Below are positions 12,186 to 25,340 of a DNA stretch of 64,000 nucleotides, in pieces. The translations under genes were made by a program, and so were the position numbers. The DNA is from Stenogyne calaminthoides (Eukaryota; Streptophyta; Magnoliopsida; Lamiales; Lamiaceae). The notes under the pieces were generated by a model that was not told the DNA's origin, did not search any database, and saw nothing but the letters and a program-made list of their open reading frames with translations. Numbering within the stretch: position 1 is the first letter of the stretch; every line of letters begins with the position of its first letter. The DNA lies in assembly GCA_037126765.1 (NCBI GenBank), contig JBBCBC010000009.1, forward strand, positions 29,038,870 through 29,102,869, in the 5' to 3' direction.

Positions 12186-13270
12186 TGCAGTAATTCGATT
12201 AAAAATATATTTTGTCTTGCGATTGTTAATAATCGATATAATCTAATACTGCAAAATAGAAACGCAACGCACAAGATAAAATAAACCAATAAAAACGAAC
12301 CGAGTCAAGGGTAAACCCTTTTCCCCGCAAGACAAAATACGCCATGGATAGTGCTCACATGATCGTTTTAATTGCCCCAAAAAGTAAAATGGTTCACAGT
12401 ATTAATTCAGTAGCACCACTGAAATAATACTCTCGTCGAACGTATCGGAGTATGAGCAGAAAGAGGAAGAAAGTATGTACGCATAATTGCGGGAGTCGAT
12501 TTTCGTAGGGTTGGAAAAGTGGCTGAAAGAAATTCTGAGGGGTCACTATATATAGACGGAACCAACTCCGGGAGGTTGAGGAAAACGTGGGAAGCCCATG
12601 AATTTTGTGGTCAGTTATGACCCACGATTCTAGTGGGGCGGTTTTGACCGCATGAGACCGTCCAAGTTCGGTGAATCTCTAATTCGAATTCAAAATTCCG
12701 AATCCTGGATAATCTTGAATCCGCGCACGTATAAATCCTGACTCCTGGGCCGGCCCAATTCCGGATGGGCCACCCAACTAATTAAATCCAAAAAATAAAT
12801 GACACAATTAAGATTTTGGGTATCTAAAAAGATAGATGGGCCCCAAAGCCCACCCAAAGCCCAAAGCCCAATTGCCAAGAACCCGGGCGAGGCGCGCGCG
12901 TGTGTGTGGTTCATGGTTAGGGTCCCCATGCACCATTTTGGAGAACAAGACTACAAGCTTGTATTTATACTAGGAAACTTTCCTTTAAGTTTCCAATGTG
13001 GGATAAGTGGGAAGACTACACATGGTCAACACTCACCATTAATTACTCTCTCACTAGAGCAATAATGTCTCACCTTCTTTAATTAATTTCTCACTCACCG
13101 AAATTCAGTTTTGAGATATTAAATATACCACAATCATCTACTCCGCGAGTAGATCGATCTCGTCACGTTAAATTTACAAAAATTAATGTTTTAATTTCTC
13201 AATCAATTTGGTCAAACTTGAGTGCTAGAACACTTTCAAAACCAAATTTCCAACAATTCAAATCCCAACA
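12186..13270 (-). repeat. 5' LTR and leader of element C
   Basis: On the minus strand the LTR starts at 13270 with TGTTGGGATTTGAATTG. A TATA box lies at 12546-12555 (CTATATATAG). I could not place the inner LTR end or a clear tRNA-Met primer site, so the leader boundary is open. Its U3 part (12780-13012) recurs at 6647-6771. Confidence 0.75.
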
Positions 13271-13999
13271 TCATAAATTAAGTTGTAATTCGTGCATAAA
13301 TTGTTAACTGTAAATGTGTCATTAATAAAGGGATAATTTTTATTTGGATGTTGATGATGCATGGGTTGTATGTGTATAAGGGAGTCGCTTCAGCGTAAAG
13401 GTTTGAAGGTAGACACAAGGTACGGAACTTGATTTCTTGTGCATGTGAATGCATGACACTTATTCGTGGATTGACCATTTGTAGTGATATGGGCAAGAAG
13501 AGGGTTTTCGCCATCTTATGGAGAGAAAAATATTGAGGTGGATCGGATGAAAAGTTTATAGTTTGAAATGTTGAAGGGACTGGACCAAAAGGATGTTGGT
13601 AAGTTGGTAAGTTTGTTATGATAGGATGAAGGATTTAGCGTGAGACAAGTGCAACTATTTGCTTTGAGGGCAGTTGCAGGTGTAGTGGGCTCTTGCCACG
13701 ATGAAAATAGCTAGAGTTCCAGTTTGAAGTAATTTACGTGCCAAATAACACTTACCTCTCTCTAATTTTGTAAAGTAAGTAGATGTTGAGATTGGGTAGA
13801 GTTCCAGTTTGAACATCACTTTTGTCCCACCCCATTTTAATTTAGCGGTGAAAATAAGTTAAGACGTAAAATTTAGATCTAAGTCTGACCTTTAAATTTA
13901 TATATAAAAAAATTTATAATATCATAGCTAGCCTTTTATAGGCTTTTTTATAAGTGCTATTTCATATAATCAAAACAATAGAGAATAAAATCATTTTTT
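13271..13999. other. Spacer, no supported gene
   Basis: A minus-strand frame of 78 codons (13278-13514, starting MAKTLFLPISLQMVNPRISV) has ordinary composition but no recognised domain and no clear gene context. TAGAGTTCCAGTTTGAA occurs twice (about 13710 and 13797). Otherwise I see nothing. Confidence 0.5.
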
Positions 14000-14424
14000 A
14001 GGAATATTGATTCTTTAATTTTAGGGAGAATTGTCTTTTTTGTCCTGTAATTTTGACAAATTTTGATTGTGGTCCTACTAATTTACGTGTTTTGATCTTG
14101 GTCCTGCAACTTTACATTATTCAACTTTTTCGTCCTGTCACCTGCTAGTTACCCATTGTAGCAGGTGACAAGACTAAAAAGTCGATTTTTTCTAAATTAT
14201 AGGATTAAAATAAAAAATTGTAAATTATTACGGATTTGATCTTGGTTCTGTAACTTTACAAAATTTGACATTTTAGTCCTGTCACCGGCTACTGCAGATA
14301 ACTAGCAGGTGACAGGACGAAATAATCGACTTTTGTAAAATTACAAGATCAAGATCAAAAGGCGTAAATTAGTAGGATCGCGATCAAAATTGTCAAAGTT
14401 ATGGACAAAAAAATCAATATTTCC
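14000..14424. mobile_element. Inverted-repeat (MITE-like) element
   Basis: The two halves are complementary over most of their length: CTACTAATTTACG near 14075 against CGTAAATTAGTAG near 14365, and TCACCTGCTAG with its complement around 14137 and 14305. The outer ends AGGAATATTGATT and AATCAATATTTCCTT are also complementary. There is no coding capacity. I could not fix a target duplication, so the superfamily is open. Confidence 0.75.
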
Positions 14425-16442
14425 TTGATCTTAATTAATAGATACACACAATGGTAAAATTTGGGTTGGTTGGAGAAAGTTAATTATTTACAAAACAAAA
14501 AAGAAAAGATTGCAGAATTCGCCATGGATGCCTTCAATGAGTTGGATTAAATCAGAATATAGAACCAAAATTTTATAGTGATTACATCACGTATGATGTA
14601 TGCCTCTATGGCACAAACATAGATTCTGCGGATTTCATTTATTATTATTATTATTTGTCCAATTGCAGGATTAAGGACTATTTTTTTTTTTGACAGGAGG
14701 ATTAAGGACTAATTAACTAGTAACAAGTTAGATTAGTGGACAACCACTGGCCGTAGATGGCAAATCTACCTTTACCAATTTTTCTCAAAGAGAAGAAAAC
14801 AAAGGAAAAGATCTGGGAGATGGCGTGCCCTTATTTTTTTATATATATTTTTAATAGTATTATAATTAATTAAGATAAATTCTCATATAAGATGTTATGA
14901 AGCACATATGTAAGGCATTGACTCACTCCGTTTATTGGTGAAATTAAGAAGTGATATTAATGATAAGTTTGTTCTTAATTAACTAATAGTTCCCTAATCA
15001 AATTCCATGATTTTAACTTTTTATATAATCTTCCTCTTTCGAATTAAGAAGGTTTAAATTGGGAGAAAATGTGAAAAAAAAAGAAAGAAGAAGAAGGCTA
15101 AAACATATCTAATTTTGCACAAGAATTAATATGATGCTAAATCATCTTTTTTTTAAAACTGATAGAGTAATAAACAAATTCAAAGGTATTTCTAATAATA
15201 AAAAAACAATTTAACAATTTTGGTTATTTAATATGTTACGTCTCATAAAAAATATTTTATTAATGTTAAAGTGTTTTTAGAAATTGAAAAAATGCAAAAG
15301 CGAAAAGAATGGTGGTGAAGAGTGAGACAACTTTACGACGGCAACTATGGCCTAGCCTTGTTTACTTTTTGACTACGAGCAATTTCTTTTCTTTTTTTTT
15401 TCCTTTTTCACTATTAATAGATTTTTTATTTTCCAAAAAAGAACTATCGAATGCATCCATACTTCTACGGATAGATTGAACCAAGTTTACATTCAACTTG
15501 AAATCTACAGCATAAATATAATTATTACCGTAAAAACACCTTATAAAAATATTTTATATAGTAATAACAAATTATGATCCCACCACTCGGGATATATAAG
15601 AATAAACTCCACAATGTAAAAAATCATATTTTTTTCTGGTCTCATATTAAAAATTTATACCCCAATATAAGAATAAATTACATTATTTATAAATATATAT
15701 ATATATATATGTATATATTATTACAATAAGTTTAAGATGCCTAAAATATTTATCTATGGTTTATTATTATAGTTTTATGGTTTGTCCTACATCCTTCAAC
15801 TTGTGTGTATGTAATAATTTTTCCGCATAACTACCTTCTCGTTGAAACCAAAATGATTTAATCTTATAAATCATACTTAAAGTTTCTTGATATGAAACTT
15901 TTTGTATTTTTTACACTATCATCATCTGAATTATCTCTCCTTTTGCGTCTTGCCTTATGAATTTATATATATGTGGTATAATATGTCCTATATTGAATAT
16001 TATTTTTAATTTTTAAGGAAAAACAATATTTTTCTATATAAAATTCCATTTAAAAATAATTTTTCTATAATAATATTTTTTCCTCATCCCAATAATATGA
16101 GTGTATAGAATTTTTATTATATTATATATATAATAATTGTGCGCATATATAAAAGTGATATTTAAATAAATAGATGTCAGTGTAAACTTGTAATTCACAC
16201 AAATTCTTGCCTTTTTCTGAATGCTTAATAGTAATGAAGTTATTACTATATATATGGTAAAAGGAATTAGTGGTTCTATAAACATAATACAGATAAAATA
16301 ATAAACATTATACTGATAAAATAATGAGTAGGTCACTGTGAAAATTCACGGAGAAAATTAAGATAGAAATGAAAGAACCATCAATTTTCGCGGGTCAGAT
16401 CCATTTTCCACAGGTCCAAGCCCAATTTTCGCAGATATGCTA
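14425..16442. other. AT-rich spacer
   Basis: About 2 kb of AT-rich DNA with homopolymer runs and an AT microsatellite near 15698-15710. The only open frame of note (16034-16336, minus) is an AT-rich chance frame. No genes, RNA genes or mobile elements are recognised. Confidence 0.7.
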
Positions 16443-17336
16443 GGATTGATATAGAGTTCACTAGTGGGCACTATAATTATGCACATCGCCTATGTGGTTG
16501 ACGAAGTGGCAATGCAACATAAGAATATTTTTTTTCTTAATCACCAAATATGTATATATTTAGATATTTTGGATTTCATTTAATTTTATACCATAATTGT
16601 AATATTTTCTTTTCGGCAAATTTTCCTGTGCACCATTTGCACCAATTCAGAATTGGTGCAATTGGATTTTTTTTCTTTTCAACTTTTGTTTTCCAGTTTT
16701 TTTTAATTTTTTTTTTTTAGTTTTTAACTCGACCTGAATGGGCTTAGATTTTTTTTTTCCAGTTTTTTTAAATACCCGTTCTGGACCCAACTCAGCCCGA
16801 TTCGAACCCAGCCCAAGTGGTTCATGGTTCACCCGACACGTATGGTTAATGGTTTAGGGTTTAAGGTTCATGATTTAGGTTTTAGATGAACCATGAACCC
16901 TAAATCTAAACCCTAAATCATGAACCTTAAACCCTAAACCATTAACCATTTGGGTCGGGTGAACCATGAACCACTTAGGCCGGGTTCAGATCGGGCCGGT
17001 TGGGTCCGGAACGGGTATTTAAAAAAATTGAAAAAAAAAAATTAAACCCATGCGGGTCGGGGTGAACCATGAACCAGTCGGATCGAGTTCGGATAAAAAA
17101 ACTTAAAAAAAAAAACTGAAAAATAAAAGTTGAAAAAAAAAAAAAAAATTCAATTGCACCAATTCTAAATTAGTGCAATTATGGTATAAAATTAAATGAA
17201 ATTCAAAATATCTAAATATATACATATATAGTGATTAAGAAAAAAAATAAACTTTCTTATGTTGCACTACCACATCGTCAGCTACGTAGGCGGTGAGCAC
17301 AATTATAGTGCCCACTGGTGGGCTCTATATCATTCC
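16443..17336. mobile_element. Foldback element, ~0.9-kb near-continuous hairpin
   Basis: The left end (GATATAGAGTTCACTAGTGG) is complementary to the right end (CCACTGGTGGGCTCTATATC), and complementarity continues inward to a centre near 16890. The innermost ~45 bases of each arm, containing AAACCCTAAA-type motifs, pair almost perfectly. Poly-A/T tracts sit at matching places in the arms. No coding sequence. RNA from here could fold into a long hairpin, which is inference. Confidence 0.85.
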
Positions 17337-17883
17337 CGACCAAAAATATAAGGTAAACTAGTAAATTGTATTGTAAATGTATTTGTATTCCAATGGTTTA
17401 AGCCATGCTTATTTAACATAAGGTTGGGGTTTGAATTCACTTAAATCATAATTTAATTTAATTTTAAAAAAAATAAAAACCACTGCATTGATCAAGATTT
17501 GGACTCAGGTTCCAAGCAAGAAAAAACATCACTTACCGCTTAACTATAACATACATTCATTAATTAATATTTTCACTAATTCATTTATCCTTATGATAAA
17601 TTACAACAAAATCTTTAATTTAAAAGGGTATTAAATGCAAATTGAAAGCAATATTACATACAAAATATAACAGTATTACATTCAAAATATAAAAAAAATA
17701 AATTTTGAAGGATAATAAATCAAAATCGAAACAATATTATAAACAAAACATAATAGTATTACATGTCAAAACATAACAATATTACATTAAAAATTGAACT
17801 TGTTTTCATAATAGTATTACACTGATGTAATAAAAAGAGAAAAACACACGTAAACTCATGACATTATTACACTAAACACATAA
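17337..17883. repeat. AT-rich spacer with degenerate AACAATATTACA repeats
   Basis: Variants of ACATAACAATATTACA recur every ~20-35 bases from about 17640. The same repeats continue on the far side of element A (31836-31990), confirming that A was inserted into this tract. Confidence 0.75.
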
Positions 17884-19372
17884 TGTTGGGAAATTTATAG
17901 TTTTGATGAAAGTTCCAAAAACACATGTAATAGGACCCGGTCGGACTGTTAATGATCGATGTTTACATTATCGCTATAGGAGATCGATTGATAATAATTG
18001 TATAGAAAAACGATGTAATAGATAGGTCACATATTGAGGGGGAACTCAATATGTAAAGGTCAGATCTGAAGAATCAGAAGAAAGCTGATATCCGATGGCG
18101 TAATCGCTAAACCGAATCAAGATCGATCAATCGATCTAGTCGATAACTTCAATAAGTCATGAAGCTCAAACCTCCAATACTCAAGATCGATGACTTCCAA
18201 GATAAGACCGTAAGACCTACATCGGCCAGTCGTCAATTCAGTCAACAAAGCGAAGATCCATCAATGGATCGATTATCGACGATCGAATAAGATGAAAAAA
18301 ACGATGTTTCATCTTATCATACGCCCGCGATCTAAACAAGAAGAATACCAACCTTAGTTGGAGGAACAACACCGCAAAGCAAGGCTTTCATCCAATAAGG
18401 AAGAAACACGTATGAACAGAGCCGACATCAATTCGATGTTGCTCTCTCAAACGGCTATAAAATACACATTCACGCTTTTCAATGCCGCTTCTCAAGACGC
18501 CACATCAAGCCCAAACTCTATTTAAAATAAAACGAGATTCAAATTGCTTCCAACGGCTCTTTGATCTCAAGGTCTATAAATATGGGATCACACTTCAGAG
18601 TGAAACACTAAATGCTTGACAAACAACATAATCAAGAAGCTCAAACTATAGTCGATTTCCGCATCGAAGAACACAACAACAAGCTTATTTTATATTGTGG
18701 TTCATCCCATAAGTTCTTAGAAGAAATCTTTTCATCTAATTTCAGTCATATACATGAAAAAGATTTCATAGTTGAACCTCAACAATCTTACCCAAACCCC
18801 CAAGTTAGGATAAGTTGTTTAAGAAGATTTCGATCAGGGTTTCTAAGATCGATTTAAGGATCGGTTGAGTGAGAACTCTTAAAACATCTGTTGGTGTCTC
18901 AGGTTGGACTAACACACTAAACTAAGTCCAAATTTTAAGTCGGTTAAGTTGGTGCCCCAGGAAGGGAAGAAATGGGTTTGTCCTAACTAACTATAAATCT
19001 TGTGGTGCCTTTATCGCTTTTGATTAATCGCTCTCACATCGCAAATCTTAAAGCGCAAGATATTTCTAAGTTAAGATCGAAAAGACACAAGCTTCGATCC
19101 GACGGACCAAATTTCATATCCGATTAAAAAGATAAAACTTGGAATCTGGATTTATACAAACCGGTTTTTCACGGGTAAAACTTAAAACCGCCGACACATC
19201 GCTTAATCTGATAGTTACAACCGACCGCCTTTGAAGTTGGTTATCGATCAAAAAATTCACTCAAGACTGATCAAAGCTATCTGCTCTCACACCGACCGCA
19301 CGAAAAAAAGTTTTTAGAAGTCTATTCACCCTCCCCTAGTTTCTACCCTCACTTAACCCGCTCGGACCTACA
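17884..19372 (+). repeat. 5' LTR of element A
   Basis: TGTTGGGAAATTT to CGGACCTACA. The TATA box is at 18575-18582 (TATAAATA). It differs from the 3' LTR mainly by scattered one- or two-base gaps rather than by substitutions, so LTR divergence cannot be used to date it. Confidence 0.93.
18575..18582 (+). promoter_or_regulatory. TATA box in the 5' LTR of element A
   Basis: TATAAATA within GGTCTATAAATATGGG, conserved in all three LTR copies (4434-4441, 31031-31038). It is the likely start of the genomic transcript. Confidence 0.75.
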
Positions 19373-19374
19373 AA

Positions 19375-19390
19375 TGGTATCGATTGGTTC
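19375..19390 (+). other. Primer-binding site of element A
   Basis: TGGTATCGATTGGTTC lies two bases after the LTR. The usual initiator-Met site reads TGGTATCAGA; here CAGA reads CGA, one of the clearest examples of the CAG-to-CG pattern in this window. Confidence 0.8.
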
Positions 19391-19480
19391 TTCCGACCAA
19401 TCGACTCTGGTCATTGTGGTCAACCGAACCGATCTTGAAAAACCGTTTTAAAACTCATTCATTTTCCAAAATCACTAAAG

Positions 19481-21400
19481 ATGGATAACACGTCCCAGAT
19501 GTATCATGATCTGCCGAAGTTCTCAATTGATGAGTATGCAGATTGGGCCATATATATGTCCAACCATCTAAAGCTCGATCAAGGCGTAATGATGGAAGTC
19601 ATCGAGAGGACCCATCATCATTTACTACGACAATCCTCGCAATGGAGGAGATCCGCACTTCCCAAAAGTCTTGTATTTAAAAAGCCCGGCCTCGGCGGAC
19701 ACGTAAGAAAGAAAAAATTACTGACACCATCAAAGACATATCATCATGAAGACAATGGATAAGGTCACCAAAGAGAAGATTAAATCTCAAATCAAAAGCA
19801 ATGCGGGATACTCGCCGAGATCTGCGAGGAAATGAATAGATAAAAGATATATTCGTTTAACCGGTGAAGTTCGAGAAAATCAAGATGTTATCCAACGAAA
19901 CCATCAACGAACTCGATGGAAGAATTATAATGTCTATAAACAAGCAGAACTTGGTAGAGATGACCGATAAAGATATCAACTATAAGATCCTAAGGTCTCT
20001 CACCAAGAAGTGGGGATACGAAGGTCACAAATCAAAGATTGCCGTGACATTTCAAGAATGAAACCTAGTAATTGTTCTTGAGTCTTAAAGCTCACGAAGT
20101 TCGACCCGATTGAAAGAGGTCAATATGAAGACGAAATTCTCGACTTCAAAAAATTTCAAGGCAACCAAGAGTTAATGAACCCATTGAAATATATTAAGTC
20201 GAGTAACAGATCGCGTTGCTTACCGGGAAGCTTGAGAAGTCGATATACAACTTGGTAAGTATCAAGATTTTATAAGGACTATCAACATACCGAGGATTTA
20301 GATAGGAGATCGAATGATCGGAGGATCACAGAGATGAAAGGGAAAGAGATAGTCGACGGGCGAAGGAAGAGAGATAACCAATCGATAGAAGAAACTCGAT
20401 ACTATCGAAAGGAAATCACCGATTCATATACAAAGGAGATTCACCCGGAAGGAAAGGAATGGTGGATCCGGGAAGTGCTTAATTAAAATATCATTACGCC
20501 GAGAGAGAGGGAAGAAAAGAGAACAAAAGAGAGCAAATATAGAGACGTAAGAGCTATGGTTGCCGAAAAATCGACGATTCCTATCTCGCCTCCTATGTTA
20601 TAAAAGACTTCTGCCTCTGATTTATTGAAGATCCGATATTCTCGACGATGATGAACTCTACATGGCCAGGAGGACCAAATGGTAACCTCCAAACCCCTTC
20701 GCTCGCTTTACACCAAAAAAATTAAACTCGAAAAAAATTGCTTGACGATCTTCCAATGCAAGAGAAAACTTATGCTATTGCTAATGATAAAAAATAATCA
20801 TTACAAAAATGATCTCGCCTTCAACTTAGATGTAATTTAAAATTCTCGTTAAAGCTTCCGATCAGAAAAAGCAAAGAATGATGGAAATTAACGGTCGAAG
20901 AAGTCGATGACTTCAAAATCTTGCAAGCAAAATTCGATGAGCTATTCAACGCATGAAAGTCCGAAATCCTCCGAGGATAATCACAAAGAAAATAGATGTT
21001 TTTTTTTCAAAATCATCACAAACCGCTAAAAAGACATGAACGCCTATTTTCGAGTAAAGATTGATAAGGAGGACTTAGTATGAAAACCTCCACATCCTCA
21101 AAAGCCCCGATTCATCTCGTAAAGGTGTAATCGCATTTAATTTCAAAAAAAGATACACCAAAAGCTAAACTTGTATCTAATAGGGGTAAGAGACCATTGA
21201 AGCAAAGGCAAGTGCCAACCGTAGCGGAAATGTAAATGGACCCCAATCGGTAAAGCATCACCGAGGAATCAACTAAGAACCCAGTTCTTCAAGAAACCTC
21301 AACTCGATCAACAGACGAATCGTAAAAGACAACCTACAAAAAGTGGAAGTCTAATCTGAGACCTACCAAGGTCACCGCCTTAATAAAGCATGCTTGTAAA
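19481..21400 (+). pseudogene. gag of element A
   Basis: It begins MDNTSQMYHDLPKFSIDEYA at 19481. A second piece (19864-20061) reads NYKILRSLTKKWGYEGH, which parallels ALKILRGLSKKWDIHA in the gag of element B. The rest is scattered over three frames and I could not place the zinc knuckle. The end is approximate. Confidence 0.75.
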
Positions 21401-21879
21401 TCATAAAACCATCTATGCGAAAAGGATATGAATCTTTTGATGGTAGCAATGACCTACCCCTATAATCGAAATTTAGGGCTATCGACCAACCACACCGATA
21501 AAAAGAAGACAAAACCTAAAAGGTAAATCATAAGTCTTCTAAGTCATCCAAGGTTCACACAAGTAATCATACAAATCGAAAAAGATATGAGGATAAGTAT
21601 GATTATGTTGATGTACGGGAGACAAATCATTCGATCCGATTCACCATAGAAGTGCTCGCTTTGTATGATCCCCAAATCCAAACCTAACCCTCAGACCCAA
21701 TCCGAAAAGGGTACCTAAAACCCGATCCGATTGCGTGTTCGCGTGCGGTCCGCCAACAGCGAGGTGTGCAAGCAACTATCCGGTACATCGACAGCCGATG
21801 CTCAAGGCACATGATCGAAGCAAAACATCTCCTCGCCTCCTACATAGAAACGTAAAGGCCCGTGTGTACTCTTCGGTGA

Positions 21880-22300
21880 TGATAACTTTGGTTATACCAA
21901 AGGGTTGAACCCTTGATGATGTACAAGTAACCGGAGTCTCGTATGTCGAAGGTCCTGGTTTCAAATTATGCGAAATCGGATTCAAAGTTGAGTTCTCGAT
22001 CGATCAATGCACTATCAAGAATCGAAATCACCAACATATTGCTAATCGTTCAAGAAAAGGGATTTCTACACAAATTGATTGGAATAAGTTGTCCAAAAAT
22101 GCATGCGATTGTTAAGAGTTCCAAAAGTAATAAAACTCGCACAAAAGAATGAGTCATCCTAACTTTAAAACTCTTAATAAGATAAATAGGATGTCTCTAG
22201 TGGAAGGACTTCCTAATGAAGTGTTCTCAAAAGGATCGGATATGTCATCGCATGTCGGAAGGAAAAAAGGTCAAAGCTTCATTCAAAGGAATTTCCTGAC
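21880..22300 (+). pseudogene. Protease end and pre-integrase region of element A
   Basis: GVSYVEG near 21931 parallels HGVSYVSGLKHNLLSISQF in element B, downstream of the protease active site. The DSG triad itself is not readable here. Confidence 0.55.
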
Positions 22301-23060
22301 CAAGATCCAAATAGAGTAATCGCAACTGTTTGGACCGATTACACCATCGGTCTCAACGGACGAAAATACACTCGTAATCGTGGATGACTATTCCAAGTTT
22401 ACGGGTTATATTCTTACATAAGAAGAATGAGACGACAACCAAGATACCCGAGCTACTACGAAGATTACAAAATGAGAAGGGGTGTCGGTAGTAAAAATCG
22501 ATCGATAAAGGTACAGAATTTACAACTCCTTTATTATCGATTTTTGCTCTAAGTTTGGTATACAAGATGAAACATCACCGCGAGGACGCCACAACAGAAT
22601 GGAGTAGTTTGATCGGAGAAACAGAATCCTCAAAGAAGTTCGCCGAACAATGTTAGTTGAACATGCGATACCAAAACCGCTTTCAAGCGTATAATCAACA
22701 CCGCATGCCATACGCAGAATGATGTCTCCCGACTAAGGCTCACTACAAAACACCCATGAACTGGGAAGAAAGGCGTAAAACCTCGTGTTTCTTACTTCCA
22801 TGTTTTTTGGTTGTTTCATACATAACAATGGGAAAAGTCGGTTGAAGACCTTTGAGGCTAAGTCCGATGAGGGTATATTTCTAGGGTATTCTCATCTAAA
22901 GAAGCCTTCGTGGTCTACAACAAACGAACCCTTTGTTGTGGAAGAAACACCCCATGTAACCTTTGATGAAGCATCTTCCGATCAAGAGAAATCGCCTCGA
23001 ACAAGAAGACCGATCTACCGTAACCTCGATATTCTTGGATCATTTAACGATCAAGGATAA
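22300..23060 (+). pseudogene. Integrase of element A
   Basis: The motif ARTPQQNGVV (about 22579-22608) marks the integrase core near its catalytic glutamate. The last part is open from 22785: FIHNNGKSRLKTFEAKSDEG, then IFLGYSHLKK and PHVTFDEAS. Element B has the same FIHNNGKDRLKTFDSKGDEG. Earlier core motifs are broken by gaps. Confidence 0.85.
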
Positions 23061-23479
23061 AGGATCGAAATCGTATCGATTTACATTCCGGATCTAAATG
23101 ATTCACCGGATCAATCAGATCCTAAGGTACGAACAACAACTGATGAAAAAGTATTCACCGAGATAAGAAGAATCGAACCATCCGTTCGGGGAAACTTCTT
23201 CGTTCTCACGAACGACATCAACACATGATGATTCCAACATCACCGAGACTTGTTCTTATCAAGTGGACCATAACCTCACACCACTCCCAATCACTAAGAA
23301 TAAGATTTTATCGTAAACGGACGATGTTCTCAAAATCGACGCAAATCGAACAGAAGGACTGGATAACCAAATATCCAACCGATCGATAATTGGAGACCCG
23401 TCGATAAAATTAAAACTAGACATCGATTGGTGAAAGTGCCGTATATTCTTTATTATCTCGTTCCATGAAGGAACCAACT

Positions 23480-24300
23480 ACAATCGAGGAAGCATTACAA
23501 GACGTCGATTCTAAATTCTAGCCATGAGGAAATGAACAACTTCGAGAGAAATGAAGTATGGGAACTAGTAGATGCACTGTGTCATCAAGACGTAATTGGC
23601 ACCTAAATGGATCTTCAAGAACAAGAGAGATGAGAAAAATGTTATCACCGAAATAAGGCAAGACTTGTTGCTAAAGGGTATTCACAATCGGGAAGAATTG
23701 ATTACGATGAGACCTTTGCCGATCGCTTGAAGCCATTCGTTTGCCCCTATGCTTCCCACGAGGGTTCATCAGGTATCGATGGACGAAAGAGTGCTTTCTT
23801 AAACGGGGTACTAAGCGGAGGAAGTTTATGTCGAACAACCTCCGAGCTTTGAAAAAAGGCAACCAAGTGTATCGTTTAAGAAAAGCTCTTTATGGTTCAA
23901 ACAGTTCATGAGCTGGTATGATACACTTTCTCTCGCTTCTTGATCGAAAGTGGGTTCACTAAAGGAATAAAGGCGACGTAACCTTATTCGCAATAGAAGA
24001 TGGAGAAGATATTCGATGGTTCAGATTCGTGATTTACATCATCTTCTTGATCTCCAAACAAGAACCTATGTGAAAGATTCAAAGAAATCGATGCAAGGGA
24101 AATTCGAGATGTCCATGATGGGTCGATGAATTACTTTCTAGGTCTCCAAGTTAAACAAAGTTCGGAAGGATATTCATCTCGCCAAGCAAAGTACACTAGA
24201 ATCTTTTTCGCTAAGTTTGGAATTCAAAATAGTAAGGAAGCCAAAATTCCTATGATGACCGGATTCAAGATGGATCCGGATGAGGCCTCGGTGTAAAAAC
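23480..24300 (+). pseudogene. Reverse transcriptase of element A
   Basis: NEVWELVDA (about 23550), then KARLVAKGYSQ and YDETFA (about 23700), KSAFLNGVL (about 23790) and ALYG (about 23886) are readable in shifting frames. The order and spacing match copia RT. The catalytic block near 24020 is obscured by gaps. Confidence 0.85.
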
Positions 24301-24419
24301 AAATCGGAAGAATATAGGGCTCTATCGATGGATCTTTATTATACCCGACCGCCCTGAGGATATCACTTTTCGCAATGAGGTTATGTGCGATTTCGAACCG
24401 TCCAATGGTCACCACCTAG

Positions 24420-25022
24420 AAAGCGCCTAAGCGGATTCTTAAGTATCTGAAGGAACAATAAACCTTGGTTTATTTTACCCATCGATGATAATCTGAAGCT
24501 TAGTGGGTATTTAGATTATGGAGGTTGCAAGATCGACGGAAAATCAACCTCGAGAACATGTCGGTTCTTAGGAAGTAAAAACGATCTCGTGGTTTTCAAA
24601 AAGCGGAACATATCATTCACGACATCAACAAGCCGGGCGAAATATATAATTTGCAGTATTGTTCCCAATTCCTAATCTCTGCTCGGTCGGCGGTGAGGAT
24701 TACAACATTGTGGTAGAAGCATTACTATATTCTCGTGATGCGATAATAGTCTTTATTACAATCACTCGTAATCCATTCTACATACAAGATGCAAGCATGT
24801 AGATGTCGGACACCACTTCATAAGAGATCACGTTGAAAAAGAATAATATCGAATGGAAAAAGATTCATACCGATATACTGTATACCGATATTCTAACCAA
24901 GCCACTACTTGAGATCGATTCGAGAGATTTATGCAATGAGCTAGGACTTCTAGATCTTGGAGAAATGTCACCAAAAATGTTTGATGGAATGCTCTCGAGA
25001 ACTAACTACCGGTTAAGAGACT
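24420..25022 (+). pseudogene. RNase H and end of pol, element A
   Basis: The terminal part is open from 24833: KKNNIEWKKIHTDI, then DILTKPLLEIDSRDLCNELG. This is the standard end of copia RNase H (family form: D-x-L-T-K-P/A-L). Upstream motifs (about 24450-24800) are frame-shifted. Confidence 0.88.
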
Positions 25023-25340
25023 AACCAGATCGAGAAATCATTGAGTTTGGTATCTTAATCGATCTCAAGAGATCGATAAGCAAAAAATCGATCGGACATA
25101 CACGCTTCCGCAGATCCAAAAGAATCGATCGATTTTTAGTTTATCGATTTAAAGTCTATCGGTTTAAAGGCCGATCGATTCAAGGTTTATCGATTTAAAA
25201 ATTGCTTTCGGTTTAAAGGATTATCCGATTAAATCAATTTGGTTATAGTATTTCTTTGTGATTCGCTTTTAAATTTATATTCAACAAGCAAGATTCGTAG
25301 ATTAAGAAGCTATCAATCGCATAAAAAGCAGAATTTACAC
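25023..25340 (+). other. Post-pol spacer of element A
   Basis: It carries several copies of ATCGATTTA and CGGTTTAAAG-type words around 25130-25230, a short degenerate repeat. Nothing coding is seen. Confidence 0.5.

Noticed and set aside
13278..13514. Small minus-strand gene starting MAKTLFLPISLQ
   Set aside because: No domain, no promoter or splice evidence, and 78 codons is within chance here; noted only in the spacer entry.
16034..16336. 100-codon minus-strand frame
   Set aside because: It is an AT-driven frame (I, Y, K, F-rich) in spacer DNA.
16880..16960. AAACCCTAAA words as an interstitial telomere tract
   Set aside because: The words are irregular and mirror each other across the centre of the foldback; they are not head-to-tail telomere repeats.
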